NCBI GenBank assembly: GCA_937897325.1
Contig: CALCOY010000026.1
Span: 1-64,000 of the forward strand
Source of the DNA: an uncultured Shimia sp.
Lineage (GTDB): Bacteria; Pseudomonadota; Alphaproteobacteria; Rhodobacterales; Rhodobacteraceae
DNA length: 64,000 nt
Direction: 5' to 3'
This document shows, in pieces, positions 35,190 through 42,879 of this stretch. Below the pieces are notes generated by a model. It did not search any database, was not told where the DNA came from, and saw nothing but the letters and a program-made list of their open reading frames with translations. Each line of letters opens with the position of its first letter. Position 1 is the stretch's first letter. Made by a program: the position numbers and the translations under genes.

Positions 35190-37157
35190 TCAGGCCGCGA
35201 GGGGATCGACCTCTGCCTCCGGCAACCAGATCTTGAACACCGCGCCTCCTCCGGGGTGGTTTTCGGCAATAATCAAACCGCCAACCCGTTGAACCAGAGC
35301 CTGCGAGATCGACAAACCTAAACCCGTGCCCTCGGCTTGTTTGGTGGTAAAGAAGGGATCAAAGACTGACGCCAGTACATCCTCACGGATCCCTGGCCCG
35401 TGATCACGAACGCTAAGAACCACGCCTCGTTGTCCCTGCCGTTCCCCCGGACCCAGTGAAAGTTCAATGAGGCCGTCTCCCTCCATCGCCTGCGCGGCGT
35501 TCACAACCAGATTGACGATGACCTGCTGCATCTCCCCCACATCCGCCCGGATAAGGGACACATCCGCCAGATCCTTGACGACTTCAACCCGACCCTTCTT
35601 CAGAACATGATCGACAAGGACGAGACAATCCTCAACAACCGGCAAAAGCGCGATCGTCTCGTCGTAGCCGGAAAACTCAACCGGCCGAGCGAACTTGAGA
35701 AGCTTGCCCACAATGGACTGTATGCGCGTCACCTGTTGGTCGATCAGTGTGAGCTCGGTTCGGATTCCATCGGTCTCTTGCTGCAAGGTTTCGCGAATGA
35801 CATCGACATTGCCCTGAATAACGGCGACCGGGTTGTTGATTTCATGCGCGACGCCTGCGGTGATCTCACCGATTGAGGCCAGCTTTTCGCTCATGACCAG
35901 TTGGCGGTACGTTTCCTCAAGCTTGTCATGCGCTTGGCGCAGTTCGGCCCTACGTTGATCGACACGCTGGTTCAACTCATCCGCCCAGGATCGCAACCGC
36001 TGGTCGCGTTCCTGCACCTGGTCGAGAAGACTGTCGAGGTGATCGGCGACCTGCCCGATCTCGTCACGTGGTCCTTCATGGCGATTGCGGGCCGACAGAT
36101 TACCCCGCCCGACCGTGCGCATCGTCTGCGTCATTCTTTCAAGCGGTGAGAAAACGCTGCGCGCGACCCATAAGAAGACCGGAACGGACAAGATCATGAC
36201 AAATGCGAAAGCGCCGATCATCCACAAAACCGCCTCGCGCTTGGCAACCGTGAACGGCGCTTCAAGAAAGCCGACATAGAGCATGCCGACCCGGCTTCCA
36301 AAGCTGTCGGACAGGGGCAAATAGCCCGAGATGTACCAATCATTCACAACAAAGGCCCGGTCAAGCCACGTGCGCCCTTCATCAAGAACCGCACCGCGCA
36401 CCACAGCCGACACACGCGTGCCGAGCGCACGCACATCTTCAAAGAGACGCACATTCGTAGATACGCGGACATCGTCCAGAAAGAGGGTCGCCGTGCCCTG
36501 CAATTCGCCACCCGTTACAGCGTTGAGGTAGACGAGCGCATTGATCGTATCTATGAAATCGAGGTTGCGATTCAGCAGCACACCACCGACCAGCACACCC
36601 TTGTGGCCTGCCATGCGGACGGGGCTCGCTGCATGCACGACCATACCGCGGTCCTCAATGGTCCGGTCAGTTGGTACGGCGGCTTCCGTCTCGATCAAGT
36701 CGATTCGCGCGCGGTCTTCCAACCCTGCGCCAATGGACGACAATTTGGCTGCGTCGAAAATGTCGATTTCGCTTGCCGGCGTGCCTGATAGACCCGCGGC
36801 AATTACCGGCCAGTTCTCTGCTATCTCTTTCGCCTGCCCTTCAGGGAGATAGTAGAGGAAATCAAGCGCAAGCGCGTCTCGCTTGGTTGCAAAAAATGCG
36901 GCCTGTTGCGCCTCGTCCCGATCCAACACATCTGCGAAAGCCCCAGATTCCGCGACACCGCTGAGATCGTCGCTGGTCCCGGCGAGAATGCGGGACAGGT
37001 ATTGTTGGGCGATCCGCAAATCGCTTTCAACCTTGGCGATCAGGAGCGCATCATAGTCGGAGGTCCAGCGAGTCATGCCCACCACCAGAAGAAACGGCAG
37101 CAACAGCATGAACGGCGCAAGTGCGAGAATAAGAAGGCGCGAACGGACCGAGGTCAC
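35190..37157 (-). CDS. Sensor histidine kinase (Cache-HAMP-HisKA-HATPase)
   Basis: The 655-residue membrane kinase has an N-terminal helix (residues 8-28), a periplasmic double-Cache-like domain about 30-310, a second helix about 318-338 and HAMP (VFSPLERMTQTMRTVGRGNL). A coiled linker and the HisKA box ITAGVAHEINNPVAVIQGN follow, then an ATPase domain (NLVVNAAQAMEG, DHGPGIR, FFTTKQAEGTGLGLSISQ). No receiver or cognate regulator lies next to it. It is divergent from the tungstate transporter. The NtrC-type regulator at 53651-55036 at the far end of the formate dehydrogenase island is its most likely partner. Confidence 0.9.
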   Translation of the reverse strand: MTSVRSRLLILALAPFMLLLPFLLVVGMTRWTSDYDALLIAKVESDLRIAQQYLSRILAGTSDDLSGVAESGAFADVLDRDEAQQAAFFATKRDALALDFLYYLPEGQAKEIAENWPVIAAGLSGTPASEIDIFDAAKLSSIGAGLEDRARIDLIETEAAVPTDRTIEDRGMVVHAASPVRMAGHKGVLVGGVLLNRNLDFIDTINALVYLNAVTGGELQGTATLFLDDVRVSTNVRLFEDVRALGTRVSAVVRGAVLDEGRTWLDRAFVVNDWYISGYLPLSDSFGSRVGMLYVGFLEAPFTVAKREAVLWMIGAFAFVMILSVPVFLWVARSVFSPLERMTQTMRTVGRGNLSARNRHEGPRDEIGQVADHLDSLLDQVQERDQRLRSWADELNQRVDQRRAELRQAHDKLEETYRQLVMSEKLASIGEITAGVAHEINNPVAVIQGNVDVIRETLQQETDGIRTELTLIDQQVTRIQSIVGKLLKFARPVEFSGYDETIALLPVVEDCLVLVDHVLKKGRVEVVKDLADVSLIRADVGEMQQVIVNLVVNAAQAMEGDGLIELSLGPGERQGQRGVVLSVRDHGPGIREDVLASVFDPFFTTKQAEGTGLGLSISQALVQRVGGLIIAENHPGGGAVFKIWLPEAEVDPLAA

Positions 37158-37244
37158 AGACGGTCATATCCCTTGTCTGTTTTTCAGGTCAGGGTAATCG
37201 GCAAGCGCGTCCAGCGCAAACACAGCATTACTTGGTGAAAAGGT

Positions 37245-37385
37245 CAGGTATTACACCGGTGCAAGGTCAAACTGACTGCCTTGAAGGAGGTGACCGGAGG
37301 CGTTTGGGTCAGTCTATCCCATTTGACCGGATAGAGTGGATTTCAAGGTGGCGTCCCAGCCGGAAACCTGCAAATCCTCGTGCAA
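37245..37385 (+). promoter_or_regulatory. Structured leader RNA, candidate Moco/Tuco riboswitch
   Basis: The tupB leader can fold into nested stems. P1 pairs TGCAAGGT (37260-37267) with ACCTGCA (37366-37372), one bulged A. P2 pairs CTGCCTTGAA (37276-37285) with TTCAAGGTGG (37342-37351). A terminal hairpin pairs TCTATCC (37313-37319) with GGATAGA (37329-37335). Just inside P1 are GTCAAACTGA and CCGGAA. As I recall, the E. coli moaA Moco riboswitch has GTCAACTGA and CTGGAA at equivalent places around a different P1 sequence. P1 ends about 20 nt before the tupB ribosome binding site. Identity is inferred; a B12-box-like string (AGCCGGAAACCTGC) is an alternative reading. Confidence 0.5.
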
Positions 37386-37406
37386 AAGATCCGGGAGGGG
37401 CGACAC

Positions 37407-38111
37407 ATGGTCGAACTCTGGGACGGTTTGGCACAGGCCTTCTGGCTGGTCGTCACCGCCGATTCAGAGCTGGTCGAAATTGCGCTGCGGTCGCTGCAAG
37501 TCACGCTGACCGCTCTCTTGGTCGCGTGTCTGATCGCGATGCCTTTGGCAGCCCTTCTGGCAGTCAGCCGCTTTCGCCTGCGACGGGTGGTAATTGCGAC
37601 GCTGAACGCCCTGATGGGGCTTCCGCCCGTCGTGGTCGGGCTGATAGTGTATGTGATCCTGTCCCGCTCGGGCCCTTTGGGTGTGCTTGCTCTGCTCTTC
37701 ACGCCGACGGCCATGATCATCGCGCAGGTGATCATCGTCGTGCCGTTGATCGCCAGCATCGCGCACCAATCGCTGCGGGATCTTTGGCAAGAGTATCACG
37801 ATCTTCTGATCTCGATGAATGTGACGCAAACCCAGAAGATGCAGACACTGCTTTGGGACGCGCGGCGCGCACTTCTCACGGCGACGCTGGCCGGTTTTGG
37901 CCGCGCGATCGGTGAGGTCGGCGCGATCATGATCGTGGGTGGCAACATCGACAATGCAACGCGCGTTCTGACAACCGCAATCGCGCTTGAGACCGGCAAG
38001 GGCGAGTTTGCGCTGGCCCTCGCCCTTGGCTTTGTTCTGATCGCGCTGACACTGCTGGTAAACCTTTGCATTCACTGGCTTGGGAAGACGGAGCGCGAGG
38101 GCCGGTGGTGA
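37407..38111 (+). CDS. tupB: Tungstate ABC transporter permease
   Basis: A 234-residue inner-membrane permease with about five or six helices. It has the TupB-type ABC loop EYHDLLISMNVTQTQKMQTL, then GFGRAIGEVGAIMIVGGNID and TRVLTTAIALETGKGE, which distinguish tungstate from general anion permeases. ATG 37407 follows GGGAGGGG. It works with TupC and TupA encoded next to import tungstate for the formate dehydrogenase cofactor. The order B-C-A differs from the common A-B-C. Confidence 0.9.
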   Translation: MVELWDGLAQAFWLVVTADSELVEIALRSLQVTLTALLVACLIAMPLAALLAVSRFRLRRVVIATLNALMGLPPVVVGLIVYVILSRSGPLGVLALLFTPTAMIIAQVIIVVPLIASIAHQSLRDLWQEYHDLLISMNVTQTQKMQTLLWDARRALLTATLAGFGRAIGEVGAIMIVGGNIDNATRVLTTAIALETGKGEFALALALGFVLIALTLLVNLCIHWLGKTEREGRW

Positions 38112-38821
38112 GCACGCTTTTCCCACTGCAGATCCATGAGGCCGTCACCCGAAGGCACGGCAAGACACTGGTAGGACCCGTCTCCATGACTCTTGATGGT
38201 CGGGGGGTTTGCGTCATTATCGGGCCGAACGGGTCAGGCAAGACCTCATTCCTGCGACTGTTGCATGGAACAGCCCGATTGCATTCGGGCAGCATTTTGT
38301 GGTCTTGCAGCACCGAGGAGGCGCGACGACGTCAATCCTTTGTCTTCCAGCATCCCGTGATGCTGCGCCGGTCGGTTCTTGAGAACCTGCTTTACCCGAT
38401 GCTCATACGTGGTTTTCGGGGCAAAGCGGCCCAAGCGCAGGCCGAAGCCTGGGCCGAACGCACAGGTCTGCAGGATACATTGCAACGTCCGGCATCCGTG
38501 CTGTCAGGGGGAGAACAACAGAAGCTGGCCATTGCTCGGGCCCTCGTCACAAAACCCGATGTCGTCTTTCTGGATGAACCCTGCGCATCGCTGGACGGAC
38601 GCGCCACGCGGGAAATCGAGACCATCCTGACCGAGATCAAGGCGCAAGGCACAGGCCTTGTCCTATCGACGCATGACATGGGGCAGGCGCGGCGCTTGGC
38701 CGAGACAGCCGTGTTTCTATTGCGCGGGCGGGTTCACGAAACCGGCAATGCCGCCGCCTTTTTCAACCGCCCGAAGACCAAGGCTGCGCAGGCCTTTTTG
38801 AACGGAGATATCGTCGAATGA
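38108..38821 (+). CDS. tupC: Tungstate ABC transporter ATP-binding protein
   Basis: An ATPase subunit of about 237 residues with Walker A IIGPNGSGKTSFLR, Q-loop FVFQHPVMLRR, signature LSGGEQQKLAIARAL, Walker B VVFLDEPCASLD and switch His in LSTHDMGQARRL. The GTG at 38108 overlaps the tupB stop (GTGA) and is preferred to the reported in-frame ATG 38066 inside tupB. Its stop overlaps the tupA ATG, so all three genes are translationally coupled. Confidence 0.9.
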   Translation: MSTLFPLQIHEAVTRRHGKTLVGPVSMTLDGRGVCVIIGPNGSGKTSFLRLLHGTARLHSGSILWSCSTEEARRRQSFVFQHPVMLRRSVLENLLYPMLIRGFRGKAAQAQAEAWAERTGLQDTLQRPASVLSGGEQQKLAIARALVTKPDVVFLDEPCASLDGRATREIETILTEIKAQGTGLVLSTHDMGQARRLAETAVFLLRGRVHETGNAAAFFNRPKTKAAQAFLNGDIVE

Positions 38822-39630
38822 AGCGCGTAACGATGTTGACTGTGATCGGGCTCATATGGGCGACCGGATCGCTTGCGTCGGACGTTATGCGCATGGCCGT
38901 CACAACATCATTTCACAATTCCGGTCTTGCGGAGGTGCTATTGCCCGAGCTTCGCAAGGATCTTGATCTTGAGGTGCAGCTTTTGGTCGTCGGGACAGGT
39001 CAGGCGCTGAAACTTGGAGAGGCGGGCGATGTCGACGCGATCCTCGTGCACTCCAAAACTGCCGAGGAAGCCTTTGTCGAAAGCGGCTACGGCACCCATC
39101 GACGCCAGATTATGTACAATGACTTCGTTTTCATCGGCCCATCGACAGACCCCGCAGGGCTGTCCGATATGGAAACCGCCGTGCAGAGTCTGCAAAACAT
39201 AGCTGAGGCAGAAGCCACTTTTGTCAGCCGGGGCGATGACAGCGGCACGCATAAAAAAGAGCTTAGCCTTTGGGAGGATGCCAACCTTGATCCCGGCAGT
39301 TTTGATCGCTGGTACAATGCCGTTGGCGCGGGCATGGGGGCGGCGCTAAACACGGCATCTGCAATGGATGCCTACATCCTTTCGGATCGGGCAAGCTGGC
39401 TGAATTTTGGGAATAAAGGGGATCTGGCACTGCTGTTTTCCGGCGATCCGGTGCTTTTCAATCAGTATGCATTCTTACCCGTAAACCCCGCCCGGCACGA
39501 TCACGTCAAAGCGGATCTGACCGATAAGCTGGAAGACTGGCTGACCTCAGATCGGGCTAAAGAGTTGATCGACAGCCACACGATCGACGGTGAAACGCTG
39601 TTCGTTTTTAATGCACAGCCCGCGGACTAA
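38818..39630 (+). CDS. tupA: Tungstate-binding periplasmic protein
   Basis: The 270 residues begin with a signal peptide (MLTVIGLIWATGSLAS, then DVMRMAV). Recognisable TupA motifs are VTTSFHNSGLAEVLLPEL, DAILVHSKTAEEAFV, FVSRGDDSGTHKKELSLW (oxyanion site) and TASAMDAYILSDRASW. It delivers tungstate to TupBC. It ends in DWLTSD and a short tail and is convergent with the DUF6505 gene, the stops overlapping. Confidence 0.9.
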   Translation: MKRVTMLTVIGLIWATGSLASDVMRMAVTTSFHNSGLAEVLLPELRKDLDLEVQLLVVGTGQALKLGEAGDVDAILVHSKTAEEAFVESGYGTHRRQIMYNDFVFIGPSTDPAGLSDMETAVQSLQNIAEAEATFVSRGDDSGTHKKELSLWEDANLDPGSFDRWYNAVGAGMGAALNTASAMDAYILSDRASWLNFGNKGDLALLFSGDPVLFNQYAFLPVNPARHDHVKADLTDKLEDWLTSDRAKELIDSHTIDGETLFVFNAQPAD

Positions 39631-40109
39631 TCCTCGTCCAGCGTGCCATGGATCGCGAATTGATCGAGACCCGCATTTCGTGGTGCAATCACACGATAAG
39701 CTTCCCGTACCCCGGATTGCGTAAGCTCTCTGGCCACGGTCAGCAGCGTATTCGGATCATGATCCTCGCAAAGCTCGGCCATTTGGTTCAGTTCTTCCTC
39801 GGCAACAGGCAGTGCTGCCTCTTGCGAAGGAGCGCCATAGTAGGTGACAAAATGGTCGGCAAGTAGGCGCGTCAAAGTCTCGACCTCTGATGCCTCGATA
39901 TGGGTCACAGCCACGAATGTCACCCGGCCCGACGTTTCCAGCCCGAACCATCCGTTTGCAAAAGCCTGCCGGGCCTTGCCGGTCAGCTCACCTTCGGCCC
40001 AGTTGGAAAACTCGAACCCGCCCGAAATGCACCACTCACCGGTCCGCGCTGGATTTGCAAAAACACGTTGGTCGCTTTCATCAAAATGAATGGCCCGCGT
40101 AAGCTTCAT
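39627..40109 (-). CDS. DUF6505 family protein
   Basis: The 160 residues match a family (DUF6505) seen with formate dehydrogenase accessory genes in Rhodobacterales: MKLTRAIHFDESDQRVFANP, RTGEWCISGGFEFSNW, ALPVAEEELNQMAELCEDH and a C-terminal LDQFAIHGTLDED. No catalytic motif, signal peptide or helix-rich membrane segment is evident. It overlaps the next gene's start by 4 bp and is the last of a four-gene operon (DUF6494, Mrp, ligase-fold, DUF6505). A role in cofactor or cluster assembly for the dehydrogenase is inferred from context. Confidence 0.8.
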   Translation of the reverse strand: MKLTRAIHFDESDQRVFANPARTGEWCISGGFEFSNWAEGELTGKARQAFANGWFGLETSGRVTFVAVTHIEASEVETLTRLLADHFVTYYGAPSQEAALPVAEEELNQMAELCEDHDPNTLLTVARELTQSGVREAYRVIAPRNAGLDQFAIHGTLDED

Positions 40110-40819
40110 GCGCCCTCCTCCAGAAGTGTGGTAAGAGGGATCAGGTGGGTGTCACCGCTTTTGTCCCGCAAGAGCATCCCGAAGGTTTCGTCTACCCCCA
40201 GATACTTGCCATGCAGGGCGCCCTGTTCGACGGTGTCGCCGACGCCATGGGCAAGCCCGCGCCATTCGGCGTGCAATGGTCTGGCGCCGTCATCCTCCCA
40301 GCGGGTGATCCAGTTAAGCGTATGGCGCGCCCAAGCCTCCAGCAGTTGATCTGGTTTTACGTCCGCACAACCCTCTGCATAAAGGGCGGTCTGATCAGGC
40401 ATATGGCCCATATCCTCGCTGGGCGGGACCAGAGGCAATGTGAAACCAACGACAAGCCAATCAGGCACAGCTTTTGGATCGTCCGACGACGAAATCGCCC
40501 GAAAGGCACCGCACCGGGCCCCGTTGATCCGGATCGCCCCGTCCCATCCGAAATGCACTGCAACTTCAGGCGGAGCGATCGCGCCAAGAGCATTCTGAAA
40601 CCCTACGGCGCAAAGCGGCATCATCGTCATAGCCTCGGAAAGAGGCACTTCCGGTGCAAAGACCATTGCCGCCTCGACATGATCCGCAGCCAGTCTGTGC
40701 GCGACTAGCCCAGCATCACATCCAAGTGCTGCGCGGCGCGCGGCATGGCCAAGCGCGTCGCCGGGCGCCGCTTCGCCCCACATCAGTGGCGGTAAGGTGA
40801 GCGAAGCGGTTTCGGTCAT
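40106..40819 (-). CDS. Biotin/lipoate ligase-fold protein with DUF4444 tail
   Basis: The 237 residues fit the biotin/lipoate A/B protein ligase-like family, ending in a DUF4444 domain (about residues 195-237, HGKYLGVDETFGMLLRDKSG). In true ligases a lysine in a GRK-x-x-G segment contacts the acyl-adenylate. The equivalent segment here, RINGARCGAFRA, has no lysine but has a cysteine. It may bind a different cofactor or act as a non-catalytic carrier. It lies between Mrp and DUF6505 in an overlapping operon beside the tungstate and formate dehydrogenase genes. Substrate is unknown. Confidence 0.75.
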   Translation of the reverse strand: MTETASLTLPPLMWGEAAPGDALGHAARRAALGCDAGLVAHRLAADHVEAAMVFAPEVPLSEAMTMMPLCAVGFQNALGAIAPPEVAVHFGWDGAIRINGARCGAFRAISSSDDPKAVPDWLVVGFTLPLVPPSEDMGHMPDQTALYAEGCADVKPDQLLEAWARHTLNWITRWEDDGARPLHAEWRGLAHGVGDTVEQGALHGKYLGVDETFGMLLRDKSGDTHLIPLTTLLEEGA

Positions 40820-41883
40820 GCGGCACCCTTATCGACCAACGTCTCTGCCACAGTCTGAAAAGCTGCAGCCTGCTGACCATCGGGTTGGCTAACCACGATG
40901 GGCGCGCCCCCGTCGGCGGCCAGGCGGATCTGGAGGTCAAGCGGCAGTTCTGCCAGCAGTGGCACATTTAGCTTCGCCGCCTCCGCCGCGACGCCACCAT
41001 GGCCAAAGACATGTTCCTCGTGCCCGCATGCCGAGCAGATATGCGTGCTCATATTCTCAATCATGCCAAGGATAGGGACATTGAGCTGCTGGAACATGTC
41101 GATCCCTTTGCGCGCGTCCAGCAAGGCAACATCCTGCGGGGTAGAAACGACAATCGCCCCGTCAACATGCGCCTTTTGCGCCAGCGTCATCTGCACATCC
41201 CCCGTCCCCGGCGGTAGATCGACAAGCAGAACATCCAAAGCCCCCCACTGAACCTGCATCATCATCTGCTGAAGCGCGCCCATCAGCATGGGTCCGCGCC
41301 AGACAACGGCCTGATCATCGTTCGTCATCAGCCCGATGGACATCATCGTCACCCCGTGATTGCGCATGGGCAGGATGATTTTACCGTCCGGGCTGGCAGG
41401 CCGTCCAGAGATGCCCATCATGCGCGGTTGCGAGGGGCCGTAGACATCCGCATCCAAAAGCCCCACACGTCGTCCCTGCTGGGCCAAGGCGCAAGCGAGA
41501 TTGGCCGAAACCGTCGATTTCCCGACGCCCCCCTTGCCCGACGCGATCGCGACGATGCGATCCACGCCAGGGATCTTCTCCGGGCCTTTTGGGGCCGCTG
41601 GCTTTGAAGGACGGAGATCGGGCGGCGCCTTCTCGGTGTGCCCCGTCAGCACGATGGACACAGAGGTCACGCCGTCAGTTGCATTTACGGCATTCTCAGC
41701 ATTTATCTTCACGGCCTCATATGCCGAGGCCTGGCTTGCTGCGATTTCCATCACAAAGCGCACAGCCCCCGCATCGTCCACGTTCAACGCCCGGACGACT
41801 CCGCTGGCCATGATGTCAGTTCCCGCGACAGGATCGGCAACTTCTTTCAGCGCCGCCAGCACGGCATCACGGGTTGCGGCCAC
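40816..41883 (-). CDS. mrp: Mrp/NBP35-type iron-sulfur carrier ATPase
   Basis: A 355-residue MinD-type P-loop protein that carries and transfers Fe-S clusters. It has an N-terminal DUF59/MIP18-like domain (about residues 1-85, LKEVADPVAGTDIMASG). The deviant Walker A is IASGKGGVGKSTVSANLA, with LLDADVYGPSQPRMMG after it, and the C-terminal CxxC is in THICSACGHEEHVFGHGG. The operon context suggests cluster delivery to the dehydrogenase, which needs several [4Fe-4S] clusters. The upstream gene is DUF6494. Confidence 0.92.
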   Translation of the reverse strand: MAATRDAVLAALKEVADPVAGTDIMASGVVRALNVDDAGAVRFVMEIAASQASAYEAVKINAENAVNATDGVTSVSIVLTGHTEKAPPDLRPSKPAAPKGPEKIPGVDRIVAIASGKGGVGKSTVSANLACALAQQGRRVGLLDADVYGPSQPRMMGISGRPASPDGKIILPMRNHGVTMMSIGLMTNDDQAVVWRGPMLMGALQQMMMQVQWGALDVLLVDLPPGTGDVQMTLAQKAHVDGAIVVSTPQDVALLDARKGIDMFQQLNVPILGMIENMSTHICSACGHEEHVFGHGGVAAEAAKLNVPLLAELPLDLQIRLAADGGAPIVVSQPDGQQAAAFQTVAETLVDKGAA

Positions 41884-41886
41884 GTA

Positions 41887-42078
41887 TCAGTCCCGCCCTT
41901 TGATGGTGCCGGTGACCTCGTGCGTCATGTCCAGTTCTTCGATCGTGACAACTGCGTTGATCGCATAGGTCTTTCCAGCGGTATCGCCATCCCGCATCGC
42001 ATCTTCGATTGCCTGCTGCGAGGTCACGCCGACCTGCTTCAGGAACTTTCGCATCGACATATTGAAATCATCGCTCAT
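41887..42078 (-). CDS. DUF6494 family protein
   Basis: A 63-residue acidic protein, MSDDFNMSMRKFLKQVGVTS, continuing QQAIEDAMRDGDTAGKTYAI and ending in TIEELDMTHEVTGTIKGRD. It matches small DUF6494 proteins found with formate dehydrogenase and Mrp genes. It starts the operon of Mrp, the ligase-fold protein and DUF6505, 3 bp before mrp. Divergent from the hybrid cytochrome gene. No function is known. Confidence 0.8.
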   Translation of the reverse strand: MSDDFNMSMRKFLKQVGVTSQQAIEDAMRDGDTAGKTYAINAVVTIEELDMTHEVTGTIKGRD

Positions 42079-42132
42079 GGGGTTTCCTTGTCTTTATTGA
42101 CCCGTCTCGCTCTGGGAGCCTAGGCTTGGGTC

Positions 42133-42879
42133 ATGGGTTTCCTTAAACGCATCTTGTTGCTGGCACTGCTGAGCGCACCGCAAATCGGCTTTGCCGATGA
42201 CCGGCTGGTTCAGATTTTTGTGCCAACATCTTTGATTGAGACTGGATTGATGCGCCATCTCCTGCCGCGCTTCTCTCTTAAGACGCAAGTCCGAGTTGAG
42301 ATGATTTCGGATCCGGCCAAAGCTGACCTTGTCTTTGGCAACAACGGCCGTACGGTCTTTGAAGGCGCGGGCCAGGTTTGGAAGATCGACAGGCGCAGCC
42401 CCGATAACAAAAGTGCGATCAAGTTCTACGATTGGCTGACGTCGGATATTGGACAGCGCACGGTCGTTTCTTTCGCCCCAGATGGCGCGGCGTTGTTCGG
42501 TCTGCCAGGTGCGACGAGTGAGGTAAGAACGACGGTTGAATTCGATGGCGACGCGGCTGTGGGCCATGATGTTGCACTTAAAAAATGCACTAGGTGCCAT
42601 GCGGTCGACGATAAGACGCATTGGTCCTCGATCGGGTCGACGCCCAGTTTCGGCGTGCTGCGATCGCTGACCGATTGGAAAGAAAGATTCAGCATGTTCT
42701 ACGTTTTGAAGCCCCATGCGACCTTCACCCAGATCGCAGAGGTCACGCAGCCCTTCCCGGACAATCTGCCACCCCCCATCGCACCGATTGAACTGACTTT
42801 CAACGAAGTCGAAGCCGTTGTCGCCTATGTCGCGATGATGCCTGCCGCAGATCTTGGGAAGCCGCTTGAACATCAGTGA
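42133..42879 (+). CDS. TupA-like/cytochrome c hybrid periplasmic protein
   Basis: The 248 residues begin with a signal peptide (FLKRILLLALLSAPQIGFA). Residues about 28-125 resemble parts of the neighbouring TupA: a TSLIETGLMRHLLPRF segment like its N-terminal lobe, and FYDWLTSDIGQRTVVSF like its C-terminal segment, with the middle missing. Residues about 140-245 are a class I cytochrome c with heme site CTRCH (Cys152, Cys155, His156). It may be an electron carrier evolved by fusion with a shrunken binding protein, or a redox-linked metal sensor. The TupA-like relation is my reading of short matches. Confidence 0.65.
   Translation: MGFLKRILLLALLSAPQIGFADDRLVQIFVPTSLIETGLMRHLLPRFSLKTQVRVEMISDPAKADLVFGNNGRTVFEGAGQVWKIDRRSPDNKSAIKFYDWLTSDIGQRTVVSFAPDGAALFGLPGATSEVRTTVEFDGDAAVGHDVALKKCTRCHAVDDKTHWSSIGSTPSFGVLRSLTDWKERFSMFYVLKPHATFTQIAEVTQPFPDNLPPPIAPIELTFNEVEAVVAYVAMMPAADLGKPLEHQ

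Noticed and set aside
37245-37385. Cobalamin riboswitch before tupB, suggested by a B12-box-like AGCCGGAAACCTGC
   Set aside because: The other strongly conserved parts of cobalamin riboswitches (CCCCGCAACTGT and GCCACTG segments) are absent, and the downstream genes are for tungstate. A Moco/Tuco-type RNA fits better.
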